Part shown: positions 33,917-44,843 of the stretch, piece after piece
Position numbering within the stretch: position 1 is the stretch's first letter
Layout of the letters: every line of letters starts with the position of its first letter
Assembly: GCA_021030905.1 (NCBI GenBank)
Contig: JAGFMI010000008.1
Span: forward strand, 620,001 to 684,000
DNA from: Pyrenula massariospora
Lineage: Eukaryota > Ascomycota > Eurotiomycetes > Pyrenulales > Pyrenulaceae
Direction: 5' to 3'
Length of the DNA stretch: 64,000 nt
Position numbers and translations under genes: made by a program
The notes under the pieces: model-generated
Seen by the model: only the letters and a program-made list of their open reading frames with translations
Told to the model about the DNA's origin: nothing
The model's database searches: none

Positions 33917-35878
33917 CTACTCAAGCACGATAGCACCTTCCTCCTCCGCGTCAAGAACGATCGGACCGTCTTCGGCAGCGTCGGCCGCCTTGGCTTTGCC
34001 TTTCTTCGACACTGGCTCATTCCCTGCTTCTGGACTTGCGCTGCGTTTCCTCTTTGCACCCACGCCACCATCGACGTGCTTTACGTCTCCATTCTCGACC
34101 CGCCCGTTCGTCTCACCATGCGCAACCGCCTTCTTCGGCTTTCGCGCAATCTCCGGCTTCTCGGAAAGCAAGACCGGTTTTGAGTCCTCGGGAAGCTCCT
34201 TCGTCGAAATAGAAAGCTGTAAATTCACTCTTGGGTCCTCGTCCGCGTCGTCGATTACGGTGAGGAAGGTCCCGGACTGGATGCCCAATTCGTCGAACTT
34301 CTTCGCCAAATTGTCCTCCAGATCTGGATCGTATACAACACCGATTTCGTTGCTGACCGAGAATTCCTCACCATACTCTAGTTCTCTTCGGAGTACGCCA
34401 TCCACCAGGTCAGCGAGCGTAGCACGAGAGGTGTCGACGACTATACGTGCCGTGACGACGCTGCAGACTGCACAATTGGGATTCGGGGAGCCCAGGTTCT
34501 CGCTATTGATGGCGCGGGCTTCGGACTTTGAGAGATACAGCATCTTCGCTCTGGCATAGTCTTCCTTCATGACTTTGAAGGCTTGGAAGACACATAGTGC
34601 TGCAGTCATAGCGTTCGTAGTCGCAATTGCTGGAATGATATTGCCGGCCATCTGTTTGGTGTCGAATTTTGATTTTGGCTCGATTCCAAATATGAGAGAG
34701 CGAAGGTTTGCGCCGGATGTCACAAAGTCAAGGGTATCTTCGTCATCTTTATCGAATGTAATAACAGAGTCGGGGGAGGCTTCCTTGAGAGTTTTTAGGC
34801 GGCCACTTAAGCGTTGAAGGCTGTCTTTGAAGACTGCGAAGTTTTCGATTGTTTCCCAGACCTTTTGATCGTTTGATGAGATGGTTGATTCGACGGCCGA
34901 AGCTTCTCCTTGTAGTTGGCTGTAGTCAAGTGGCTCTGGCGGCTTCTTCGATTTCCACATATCTTCCATACTCCGTAACCGCTCGATGTCCTCTTTGAAT
35001 ACTTTATTGAATACCTTTGATGGAAAGTCTTCTGAGCCCATAGAGTCGCGAATAGCTTTTAGCGCTTCTGCCTCGCGTTTGAGGTTTTCTATCTCTTCCT
35101 TGTTCTCTCGATCTTCTGAGTGGTCGAATACGGCTGCCTGATCCTCACTGACACCAAAAAGTTCGGGAAGGAGATATGATTTGGCCCAAACTATACAGTG
35201 TATTGGCTGAGACGGGGTGCTTCGAATTGTACAGACTGGAAATGTTTTGGGGACCTCCTTTTCGGAGCAGTCGTAGCATGCTGTTCTACCCTTTTTGATT
35301 GCTTGTACTTGTCCGTCAAAACCAGTCGTTCCACTCTCAATCAGGGGCACATTGGCTGCTAGACACATTTTGTTCACGTGCCGCCGAGCGGAAAGGTTGT
35401 CGAGCGCATTGAAGACTAGACGGAAAGATTGAAACCATTCAACATTGAAGCGAGATTCTTTTACGTCTGCGTGATATGCTTCGATTTTGATTTTCGGGTT
35501 GAACTTGCTTGCAGCATCTTTGGCGACCTAGGCGCTGTCAGAATTCTGTCAGAGAAGCTTCGGTGGAGCAACACCCACTAGAGCTTTTGGCTTCTTAATA
35601 TGTTCGAATCTGAATAGAAATTGCCGGTTGAGGTTGCTAAGATCTATAGTATCGAGATCAATGATATGTATCTCGCCAAAGCCCGTAGTGACCAGATTTT
35701 TGAGCAGTTCGCAACCAATTCCGCCTGCGCCAACGAGCAGTACACGAGCCTAGGCGAGGATATCAGTCGATGTGAACATACGTATCAACTTTGAATGGCT
35801 TACTTGTTTGATCTGGCTGTAAAGTGCACCCAGCGACTGTCTGGGGAATTTCTCCCGACCCAGTGCGGGTTGATTCAT
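33917..35878 (-). CDS. UBA2: SUMO-activating enzyme E1 subunit UBA2
   Basis: Catalytic half of the SUMO E1, which adenylates SUMO and takes it as a thioester. Exons 35878-35804, 35749-35579 and 35527-33917 (introns 54 and 51 nt) encode 618 aa. The ATP site [13 protein letters not shown] and the [16 protein letters not shown] block are in exon 2. The catalytic cysteine is in [16 protein letters not shown]. Zinc ligands are CYDC and, later, CAVC. A ubiquitin-fold domain follows (about 440-530). The tail has a basic cluster (GAKRKR, then SKKGKAK), probably a nuclear signal. It ends with hydrophobic-acidic IVLDAEEE and AIVLE, which resemble SUMO-interacting motifs. Acts in the nucleus with AOS1. 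Confidence 0.96.
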
Positions 35879-36485
35879 GATGACAATTGGACACGACCGG
35901 CGGCTACCGCGAGATAGAAGGAGAGATCATGAGTGAGAGATGGAAAGAGCGACGGTGAAAAGATGAGAAGGGAAAATGATGCAAGGGCGAAGATGAGTTT
36001 GAGGATATGCAGCGGGCCGTCGGGGGACTGTGAGGTGATTGAAAAATGGTCGGGTCTGAAGGTGAGGAGATGTCGAAAGCGACGGGAAGCTTGAGCCTCG
36101 TCTATTTAGCCCGCAGGCTAAATCTGGCGCTAATGCTAGGGCGTTTCTCTAGTGCAGATCCTTCAGCCTCGGATGATAAGGTAAGCTTGATGAAGCCTTT
36201 CCCCGGAAAATACCCATCAACGTTCGCGCCTCTGCCACGTCCACTCTCTTGTACAGACCTAGACTAATAATCGAGGAGTTCTTTTTATGCATTCGATCTG
36301 ATCCTACCACGGAGTTTCTTCTTCATTCCTTTTTCGGCTCCCTGGGGTGGTATTCTGATTTTCAACCAATTCGGTAACCCGCACACCGCTCAAAGTTATT
36401 AATTCCCACTGTCTCTAGCACCGTTCAAACATATTTTGTTCTCTCTTCACTTCGAGACTTTTTTCTCTTCGATTCAATTCGAAAC
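35879..36485. promoter_or_regulatory. Divergent promoter region of UBA2 and QNG1
   Basis: These 607 bases lie between two start codons on opposite strands. A 73-codon frame at 36046 has no features. Confidence 0.55.
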
Positions 36486-37703
36486 ATGTCAGACGATGAA
36501 GCTGATCCCGAGCTCCTGGCTCTATTGCGCCAATCTCTAGAACTAGGCGAACCGGCGCCTCCCCCCGTCCCCACCACTGGGGTCTTGGAAGGAGCTGAAT
36601 ATATCTACGACAATGCCGTCGACGTTGCAATTGACTCGTCAGGGACCAAGCTGGCTGCGAACCTCATCTGGCAACTTATGCAACAACAGGAATACTCCAC
36701 CGAAAATTGGTCAGCCCATGAACTGCACCCCAAGACCAAAGATGAGGCTACCGTTAATTTCATCTTCACAATGGACCTCCTGAATTTCTCCTTCTGGTCA
36801 GAACTCCCGGCAGAACAGCGATTCAGCGTAGACTACCGAGGCCAGCGCTGGACCGGCTACTGGAGCCTCGTAGCCTGCCTCCAGCGCGCTCTCGACGAAG
36901 ACATCCCAATCACCACCCCCGACTTCTGGCAAGACGAAAATGAATGCACCGACACCTTACTCTCGCACGTCTTCCGCTCCGCCACCGCCGAACCCATCCC
37001 CCTCCTCCCCGAACGTATCGCCTGCCTCCGCGAAGCCGGCCGCGTCCTCTACGAAACCTTCTCCTGCCGCCCCGCCAACCTGATCCTCCAATCCTCCCAC
37101 TCCGCCGCCCGCCTCGTCAACCTCCTCACCACCCACTTCCCCTGCTTCAACGACGTCGTCCCCTCCCCCTTCCCTCCCGACCCCCACACCTCCAGTCCAA
37201 GCTTAATCCCCCTCCACAAACGCGCCCAAATCCTCGTCGCCGACCTCTGGGCCGCGTTCGCCGGCTCCGACACCCCCTACGGCGAATTTGCGGATATCTC
37301 CACCGCGCTGACGATCTTCCCGGACTACCGCATCCCCCAGATGCTGCACGCGCTCGGCTGTCTGCGCTACTCGCCCAGCCTCGAGGCGCACGTGCGCGCC
37401 CGCAAGCCCATCCCGAGCGGGGCGAGGTGGGAGGTCGAGATCCGCGGGTGTAGTGTGTGGTGTGGGGAGCTGCTGCGGAGGGAGATTGGGAGGGTGGCGA
37501 GAAGGGAAGGGGGGAAGGGGGAGGGGAGGGAGGTGAATGCGGTGTTGTTGGATTTTTGGCTGTATGATAGCGTGAAGGGGCGGGAGGGGGGCCCGGTTAA
37601 GGAGGTTGAGGTGGAGGCGAGGGAGGGGGTGAGGGGGGGGATTGTGAGGGAGGAGGATGTTAGTTTGATTCCGCATCATCGGACGAGGAGCATTTGGTAT
37701 TAG
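36486..37703 (+). CDS. QNG1: Queuosine 5'-phosphate N-glycosidase/hydrolase (Q salvage, DUF2419)
   Basis: Releases queuine from queuosine nucleotide so that it can be reinserted at the wobble position of tRNA. Fungi do not make queuine and depend on salvage. A single exon of 405 aa. Family blocks are visible: FIFTMDLLNFSFWSE (about 93-107), YRGQRWTGYWSLVACLQRAL, ITTPDFW, LREAGRVLYETF, and FPDYRIPQMLHALGCLRYS, which carries the active-site acidic residue of the family. Codon third positions become very GC-rich after residue 130 and nearly pure G in the last 80 codons, giving a low-complexity Gly/Glu/Arg tail (REGGKGEGREV) that interrupts an otherwise conserved end. Confidence 0.92.
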   Translation: MSDDEADPELLALLRQSLELGEPAPPPVPTTGVLEGAEYIYDNAVDVAIDSSGTKLAANLIWQLMQQQEYSTENWSAHELHPKTKDEATVNFIFTMDLLNFSFWSELPAEQRFSVDYRGQRWTGYWSLVACLQRALDEDIPITTPDFWQDENECTDTLLSHVFRSATAEPIPLLPERIACLREAGRVLYETFSCRPANLILQSSHSAARLVNLLTTHFPCFNDVVPSPFPPDPHTSSPSLIPLHKRAQILVADLWAAFAGSDTPYGEFADISTALTIFPDYRIPQMLHALGCLRYSPSLEAHVRARKPIPSGARWEVEIRGCSVWCGELLRREIGRVARREGGKGEGREVNAVLLDFWLYDSVKGREGGPVKEVEVEAREGVRGGIVREEDVSLIPHHRTRSIWY

Positions 37704-37982
37704 TTAGAGAGAGCGCGAGGTTTTTAGACATAAGATCTCCTCTGGAAGGGGATAGATGGGGCTATAGAGAAAAGTCCTATCTACTTTGGACAGCTGTATT
37801 GTGTATTCATCTTCGCCGCGAGTGTCTATCCACGCCTTTTCAAATCCTGAAGAAGCTGTCTACTTATCATTTCAGTTGTCTAGATTCACAACAAACGACA
37901 CGGAAAAACACAAACTGTAAACGCAGAATCCAAGCATAGCTCTAATCTCAACCTCTTTCATGACACTCCCCAGATCTATAAT

Positions 37983-39809
37983 CTACACAATGTACCGAAA
38001 CTCCCTCTCCCTTCCCCTTTCACTCACCCTCTCATCCCCCACCTCCCGATACGCCCCCCTCCCATCCATCCTCCCATTCTCCCTCCCCAAATACCACCCC
38101 AACCCCCCCGCCAACGCCGCCACCCCACCCATCGCCACAGCACAAACCCCCATCCCCACCGCAAACCCCCCTTCCGCTCCTTCCTCCGGAAACAACCTAA
38201 CCCCCACCAGCGGCCCGCACTGCCCAACCACATTGAGCACCGCCATGCCGGTCCCCTTCCCCGTCTCGCTGCGCTGGTTGTTCAGCGTCCACGTGATGAT
38301 CAGCGTGATGGCCGCGAAAAACCCGGCGGCCGCGGGGAAGACGAGCGTGTAGCGGATCCACTCGCTTGCCCCGCCGCGGGGGTGGCCGTCGGAGAGGGCT
38401 TCGAGGATCGCGAGGGCGGCGAAGGAGGTGGCGGAGGCGAGGCTGAGGAGGGCGATGGGGAGGGCGCGGGCGCGGTGGCGGGAGGAGAGGGAGGAGGAGA
38501 GGAGGAGGACGAGGAAGGCGAAGAGGTAGGGCGGGGCGGAGGAGGCTTGGGCGGCGAGCGGGGAGAAGTCGAGGTGGCGGAGGAGGGTGGGGAGGAAGAT
38601 GGGGAGGGAGGAGAAGGAGATGTTGGAGAGGAAGAACATGAGCGCCGTGGCGTAGGGGATGGGGGATTTGAGGGTTGAGAGGAGGTGGTGGAGGGAGATT
38701 TTGCGCTGGGGTTTGCGGGTAGGGGAGGAGGGAGAGGGCTGAGATTGGACGAGGCGAAGGGTTGCGATTTGGCGTTGGCGTGGGGTGAGGAAGGGTGTCG
38801 TGGACGGGGAGTCTGGGATGAGGTACCATGCCCACAGGGCCACGATGACGCTGGGGAAGCCTTCGACGAGGAATAGAGCACGCCAAGGTGCGATTCCAAA
38901 AGGAGATTTCTCGCTGACGTACACGATCAGCCAGGCCAGGCTGCTTGCGAATGTCGTTGCGAGCGGTGCGGCAGAGATGAAAATCCCCACTCTATATGCA
39001 AGCTCGTCACGCCGAAAAAAGCTCGATAGGTAGAATGGGACTCCAGGGCCGAATGCTGCTTCAGCAATGCCCAGACAAGCGCGGAGGATAACGAGTGTAG
39101 TATAGTTGGGGACCACGGCTTGGAGGGAGGCGACAAGACCCCAGAAGAAGACGCAAAGGGGGATATAGATCGATGGTCGGATAAGGCGGTAGCAGAGAGT
39201 CATCCATTCGAAAAGGATATAAGTAATGTAGAAAGCGGTGAGAAGCCAGGAAGTTTGAGATTGAGTGAGTGAGAGAGATTCTGGAAGGCCGGATATGAGA
39301 GCGTTGCCTATGTCTGTTGTAAAAGACGGTTAGTAAATTGCTGCTAGAGGATGGACACAGGAACAAAGCTCACTTGATCGATCCAAGAAACTCAACATAT
39401 AGAGTAAAGCTAGAAACATGACCAGTCTGCGATCCAGCTTCTTGACTATGCCCTCTTCTTCCTCCTCGGTCCATCGCAACCTTCTCTTCCGCATCTGCCT
39501 CCTCTTCCATCGACTACGTTTTTCCTCTGCGTCGCGCACGTCTTCGTCGACGTATCCTTCCCGCTCAGCATTGAATAAATCCTTGTCATCCTCTTCCCCA
39601 AGCGTCGAGGCAGAGGAATCGCGCCTTAGCACCTTCAGCTCGTGTGCTTCGCCTTTAATCCGATCTTCAGCAGCATACACCTCCAGATCTGATTCTTCTT
39701 CCTCCTCGTCGGATTCACTTTCTGGAGTCAATTGGCTTGGTGGAGTAGCTGTGCTGTTGGACGCAGCTTCCCTCCGATCGTGGGGTGTGAGAACTCGCGA
39801 GTCGGACAT
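37983..39809 (-). CDS. MFS transporter, Dal5-type anion:cation symporter family
   Basis: Exons 39809-39374 and 39313-37983 (intron 60 nt) encode 588 aa. The first about 145 residues are cytosolic, acidic and Ser-rich, then basic (RWKRRQMRKRRLRW), ending just before TM1. The intron falls in the diagnostic FLDRSNIGNA motif after TM1. TM segments follow from LALLYMLSF to the end, with WGLVASLQA in TM3 and GVPFYLSSFFRRDELAYRVG between TM4 and TM5. The family imports vitamins, allantoate, nicotinate, pantothenate or similar acids; the substrate cannot be read here. Strong C/G bias at third positions produces long spurious frames on the other strand. Confidence 0.92.
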
Positions 39810-40569
39810 TGCAGGCGAAGAATTGACAGGGTTTGGGGGTTATTCGCGCATGATAACAGGTCGCGCCGGGGTCGAGAGATAAAGGAGTGACTGATAGATG
39901 CTGAGCCATTCCCAGATCGCTGGACGCAGGTCACTAGAAGCGCCAAAGTGTCTTCATCCTGCTACGCAATAGGGCGTAACGGCCCTGGTGACGGGTATGC
40001 TGCTTGGATGAGCAGAATAGGTGGTGGCACACCCAGGTTTTGCGGGAACTTTCCGCCGAGAACTGGTGGTGCCGCTCAACATTGTATATCGATCTAAATC
40101 ACGGCAGCAGGAGCGAAAATCGATATCAAAATTATCTATGAAGGCCGGCTTCAAACCAGCCGACTGCCCACCCTTACTATTCACTTAGGTCGATTGTCGA
40201 GCCTGTGTTAAGGAGCAAGTAATTCATCTCTGGCTAGAGAGCCCGTATGAGCCTTGGGCAAGCCTTACAAGCCGCTCAGAGCTGGCCATGTGATGTAGGC
40301 AGCTACGGTGCGCCTCGCCTAATGCAAGTGATGAGCCTCGACCAAGGCCAAATCAAAAGCGTGCTTTACCCCTCAAAAACAAGTCTATTAACAAATTAAA
40401 GCATTAACAACAGTTTTACTCATACTTACCGTTGCTCTTCTAGCGCTCTTCTACTTTGAATTAAGACAATGCGAAGTCGCTATAGGAAGATAGTCGCGGG
40501 AATTCTTCTTGCGTTTTTTTGATTCAACCTGCCAGGCAATCGAAGTGGGGCCCTGAGTCAGGGATCAAA
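39810..40569. promoter_or_regulatory. Divergent promoter region of the transporter and HeLo gene
   Basis: 760 bases without a recognised gene. The HeLo frame is open to 40519 but the first ATG is at 40570. Confidence 0.5.
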
Positions 40570-41802
40570 ATGGCTGAGGTCTTGGGCGCCGTCGCCAGCG
40601 CCGTGACTATAGCCGCGCTTTTCAAAGGTTGTATCGAGGCCTTCGATCTCATCGTGCTTGCCCGAAATCAAGAGAAAGATGTAGAGAGACTCATTCTGAG
40701 ATTCAACATCGAAAAAGCAAGGCTCTACAATTGGGGACAAGCCATGGGTCTGACGACACCCTTGACGACTGGACAAAGTCGTCCGCTAGAGTCCTCGCAG
40801 TTCCAAAATTTGGTCCATGCTGCTTTGCAAGCAATACTAGACATATTCGAAGACAGCCGGAAGATGACAGGAAGGTATGGATGCAGAACAGCGCCAGCTT
40901 ATGACGAAAATACATTTTTGCTTCCTGAACCTCGCCTCAGTGATCCGGTCAAAAACCTTGCTGCAGCATTTTCGAATTTTAGGATTTCAGAGAGCCACTC
41001 TCGCAAAGTGAAGAAACTCGCTCGCTATACGCGATGGGTTATTCATGACCGCCAGAAATTTTCATCCCTGATCGCAGAGGCTAAGGCGCTGATCGATGGA
41101 TTGGAAGGAATTACCAATTCGCTGTCCACCTCAGCTCGCCTAGAAGGCATAATGAGATACACCATTCAACAAGTAAAAGATGCGGATACTTTGCAGATTA
41201 TTGCAGATGTTTCCCACGAGGACTACCCAGACATATCAGACGCAGCATCTACCAAGGTTGACGTCTTGACTACAGATGTCAATGAGAGGTCGGCCATAGA
41301 AGCCTGGGCGGACGATGTTGATGATGGATTGGAATACGGAATATCGGAAATCGAATCTATGACAGTCACAGAGCTCAAGCATTATCTGAGGCGCGTTGTC
41401 AACGGGAATTGGCCTTTGAGCATATCAGATGCACGACAATCCGTTTCTCGAGACTATGAGAGCAACAACTCAGATATATCAGAGTCAAGAGTAGAATTTT
41501 CAGGCCGTGTTGAAGAATACAATTTCTTAGACGCCGTTTACAAACTTGTCAGTATGAATACCTCTAGCTCAATCTCTTTTTCTGACTTCAAAGATAAGAT
41601 AAGGCTTGTAAGACGAAAACACGCAGTTGACGACACATCTTTGAGAATTCTAGACGCGGTAAATGGGGCATTACTCGCTGCAGATGTTTTCGTTGAACAA
41701 CTTGATGAGCTTCACAATAAACCGACCAAAAAGCTAAGGGTCACTGCTCCTCCACAAAATCCTCATTGGCAGCCTTCGTCGAATGGGGACACGACATATT
41801 AG
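40570..41802 (+). CDS. HeLo-domain (HET-S N-terminal type) protein
   Basis: A single exon of 410 aa. The N-terminal 215 residues match the HeLo/prion-inhibition-and-propagation domain: AEVLGAVASAVTIAALFKGCIEAFDLI, then the conserved RLILRFNIEKARLYNWGQAMGL. In HET-S this helical domain is a membrane-inserting toxin triggered by a C-terminal prion-forming region. Here residues 216-410 are acidic, then helical (EEYNFLDAVYKLV), and end in a Pro/Asn-rich tail. I see no pair of HRAM-type amyloid repeats. So it is either a HeLo protein triggered differently or one no longer in that role. The very N-terminal hydrophobic stretch needed for toxicity is preserved. Convergent with the gene at 42034. Confidence 0.85.
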   Translation: MAEVLGAVASAVTIAALFKGCIEAFDLIVLARNQEKDVERLILRFNIEKARLYNWGQAMGLTTPLTTGQSRPLESSQFQNLVHAALQAILDIFEDSRKMTGRYGCRTAPAYDENTFLLPEPRLSDPVKNLAAAFSNFRISESHSRKVKKLARYTRWVIHDRQKFSSLIAEAKALIDGLEGITNSLSTSARLEGIMRYTIQQVKDADTLQIIADVSHEDYPDISDAASTKVDVLTTDVNERSAIEAWADDVDDGLEYGISEIESMTVTELKHYLRRVVNGNWPLSISDARQSVSRDYESNNSDISESRVEFSGRVEEYNFLDAVYKLVSMNTSSSISFSDFKDKIRLVRRKHAVDDTSLRILDAVNGALLAADVFVEQLDELHNKPTKKLRVTAPPQNPHWQPSSNGDTTY

Positions 41803-42033
41803 GTGATAACATACACCTGCGGCCGGTAGTCAAGAAAATCCACTATTTCTGTAGCCTTTATAGTCTCTCTATACATGTGCAATATGGAACAGCAGCGTCA
41901 AACCTCAAAACCACCGCACCGGTGTCATTCTTCCGCCAGGTACCTTTCAAGATTTCATTATCGACTCCGTCCCTAACTCTACACAAATGCACGTCCATGG
42001 GAGCAGCCCGTAAATACCTACCCTCTTGCCGTC

Positions 42034-43550
42034 CTACATTTCAACCCTGAAATCCCTCCCCTGTGTCCTAGGCACCGGTCCTCCATCTTCTCCACCTCCC
42101 GTTCCCATCCGCATTATCCCTCTATCTCCACCCCCATGCACGCCCCTCTCCGCTCCCGGCCGATACGGCACATACACCTGCTGCTGCTGCTGCCCTTGCC
42201 CGGCCCCTGCCTGCTCCACAACCGGCGCCATATACCCCGCTCCACCATTTCCCCTCGCATCCAACCCCGGAATCCGCTCGCTGGTTGTCTCTCTTTCCCT
42301 CGGGAAGGAGTCTGGCGTGAGCGGAGCTCCATCCATCGCCGCCCCTTTAAATCTCCCTTCTGTCCTTGGCGATGCAGGTACGGGCGTCCCGTCAATCTCC
42401 ACCCCATCATTCCCACCCCCTGTCCATGCAGCTCGTGTGGTCTCCTTCCCCGGCCCCATCTCGCTCACCGGCCGCCCTCCCTCGAAGCCCGTGGGCGAGC
42501 CCAAGGGGCTGACGATCTTCTCCCCCGCGGGGTCGTAGTTTGGATCGGGGTCAGAGAAGTAGCTGGGCGGGGGTTCGAGGGATGTGCGGTCCTGGCGGCG
42601 GTTGCGGAGGCGGAGGCGGGAGCGGTAGAGGAAGAGGAGGACAAGGATGAGGGCGAGGCAGCCGAGGGGGATGGCGGTGGCGAGGGCGATGGTTTGGGAG
42701 TTGTTGTTTGAAGGTGGAATGGGTGGGGGAGTTGGGGAGGAGGTGGGGCTGGAGGTGCTTTCGATGTGGGTTGGGTTTTGAGGGGTGGAGGGGGTATGTG
42801 GGATAGAAGATGGTGGTGTGGACGTGATGCCTGTTTGGGATGTTGAGGGGGATGTTGAGGGGGATGTTGAGGGGGATAACGAACTGTGCGTGTTGCTAGA
42901 CTGCGAGCTCGAAGTCGGCGGTGTGAACGTTACTACGGACGTAGTAATCACTGGAGTTGTGCTCGTGGTAGGTGCTGCCCCCGATGTCGACGAGGCAGCT
43001 CCGGTCGAAGGATCGCCCAGTGTCCTAGGACTCTGGCCATCGCGCAGGGAGAGAACATTTCTGTCCTTATCGTTGCAACAGTCCCCTGAGTTGTTCCCGT
43101 TGCAACACCACCCATCATCGCACTTGGCTAAAGCAACATTCGCATTCATGGAGTTGTTTCCCGACGGGTCTAAAAAGAAACAAAATTGATTAGTGGACTG
43201 CGAACAAGACAAGTGAGTTGGATTGGGAGCGTACCGTTTGCGCAAATGTCAAAATTCTGACAGTCATCCGATTGGTCGCTGCTGCATCCATAGCGTCCCC
43301 AGTATTCGTTCAATTGTGGATTGTTCGACTGGGAACTGTAGCAGAGGCCATTGCTCATACATTTATGACCAGCGGGACAGCATATTGGGGCGGCACCTGT
43401 GTTAGACGGATCGATTGGACACGGTGCCATAGGGTTCTCACTCCCGACTGCATCACCCTTTTGGTTGTAGCAAGTCTGAAGTGACAGTGAGGTAAGAGAA
43501 AGCAGGCAAAGAATGATCCATTGTATCGTGGCCATTGAACGAGATGCCAT
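42034..43550 (-). CDS. Secreted-side cysteine-rich, single-pass membrane protein
   Basis: Exons 43550-43235 and 43169-42034 (intron 65 nt) encode 483 aa. A signal peptide (IILCLLSLTSLSLQ) is followed by a Cys-rich ectodomain with APICCPAGHKCMSNGLCY, then CSSDQSDDCQNFDIC, and CDDGWCCNGNNSGDCC just past the junction. A Ser/Thr/Pro stalk follows that contains a 12 bp tandem repeat (SPST units, about 42838-42875). The single TM is IALATAIPLGCLALILVLLFLY, with an Arg-rich stop-transfer (RSRLRLRNRR). The cytosolic tail is Pro/Gly-rich. This architecture is common in fungal surface proteins resembling wall sensors, and no function is established for this one. An alternative start is the second Met, five codons on. 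Confidence 0.82.
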
Positions 43551-44453
43551 TGATAGCCGTCAAGGTAGAGCACCAGAGTAATAGTCAACATGAAGAGAAA
43601 GATTCAACTCAGGATGAAGACAAGAGAGAGAGGCTGGGAAGCAAACATTAACCCTTCCCCCTTCCCAATGAAACGTCAGTCCACACCATCCAACGACAAA
43701 ACACCGTGAAGGGAATCCTCACCGCCGACCACGCACCACGCACCAGAACAACCAGTCCTCCCGACAACACTGGACCTAATTTGGAGTCCCCTCCCAGTCT
43801 TTCCAATTTCCCTGGTCCGGAACCGGCTGCGTGCAGCTTCTCTCATTGACCCTGTGTTACTTGGTTTGAGACGTTGTTTTGCATGTGATCACAAAGAGAC
43901 GTTGAGATTGGGATTAGCTTTGCCTCCTCTTCTCACGGTCGTGAGGTAGAGTTTGTATTCTTGTTGTGGTACTTACGAGACGGAATTGACCATTCCCTTC
44001 ATACTTAAGCAGGGCACATCAATTCTCTACTAGGTTCTGCCTTCAACGTGGACGCCTAGCTGACAGATCTAATCCCCACTCTTCCTCTCCCATCGTTTAA
44101 CTTGGCATCTTAAGGCTACAAATATCTGCATTGGACTTACCACCACACGCGCTGCTTTATGACCCAAGCTGGACGAGCGGCTCAAGGGATGAAGAACTGC
44201 ATCCTACCGCTTAGTAATCCTCTAGACGTGCTATTTTGAAACTCTTTTCTGCACACCGTGCATGCTCAGCCTGATTCTCAGTCTCTCTAAAACTCGACTT
44301 AACTGAGATGTATTAGATAATGTGCGGATAATACTTATACAGTCGATGTGGGGAACTGTCATCTTTGAACTCAAAATCATATGGATACTACGTGCCCGTT
44401 TAACTATGTTACCGTAACGAAACTGGTCATTGGGCTATCTGGGTTTGTTGTTC
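43551..44453. other. Intergenic region, no gene recognised
   Basis: Upstream of the Cys-rich membrane protein. No coding or repeat signal beyond its expected promoter. Confidence 0.5.
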
Positions 44454-44843
44454 CTATGTAAATCCAACCCCATCATCGCTGCACCGAAGCGACAATGAGA
44501 TAAATCGCCTCCTGTGTGTCCTGTTGGTAAGCGGCCAACTTTCAACGTTAAAAAGGCGTGTAGTTTGCCGGATGTCCTCATCGCCAACCCCCTCGATCCC
44601 GTAGTTGGCGGTGATCGTCTTCGTTATCGTCCAGGGACTGCGAGTCCTAGGCCATGTATGGAATCGCGCCCCGTTTTGATTAATGTGCTGAGCAATGATA
44701 GCCAAACGCGCTGCGAGATCATATTGCCTAGCTTTCTGAGCGTAATATTCGGAATGCCTTGTTCTGCTGAGCTGGAACTCGACATAGACTGGAACAACAT
44801 TGTCCAGGATAGCATCCGAAGCGGGATATGAAACTTGTTCTAA
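44454..44843 (-). pseudogene. Unassigned coding-like remnant
   Basis: A 129-codon open frame bounded by stops has no ATG but reads like protein: VVPVYVEFQLSRTRHSEYY, then QYDLAARLAIIAQHINQNG. It could be one exon of an undetected gene or the remains of one. I do not recognise a family. A run of this length can occur by chance, so the call is weak. Confidence 0.25.

Noticed and set aside
36944-37453. 169-codon frame inside QNG1
   Set aside because: Arg/Pro/His-rich shadow of a C-rich coding stretch.
38197-38899. Long frames inside the Dal5-type transporter
   Set aside because: Ser/Pro-rich shadows on the same strand and Gly/Glu-rich ones on the other; the MFS reading is the real one.
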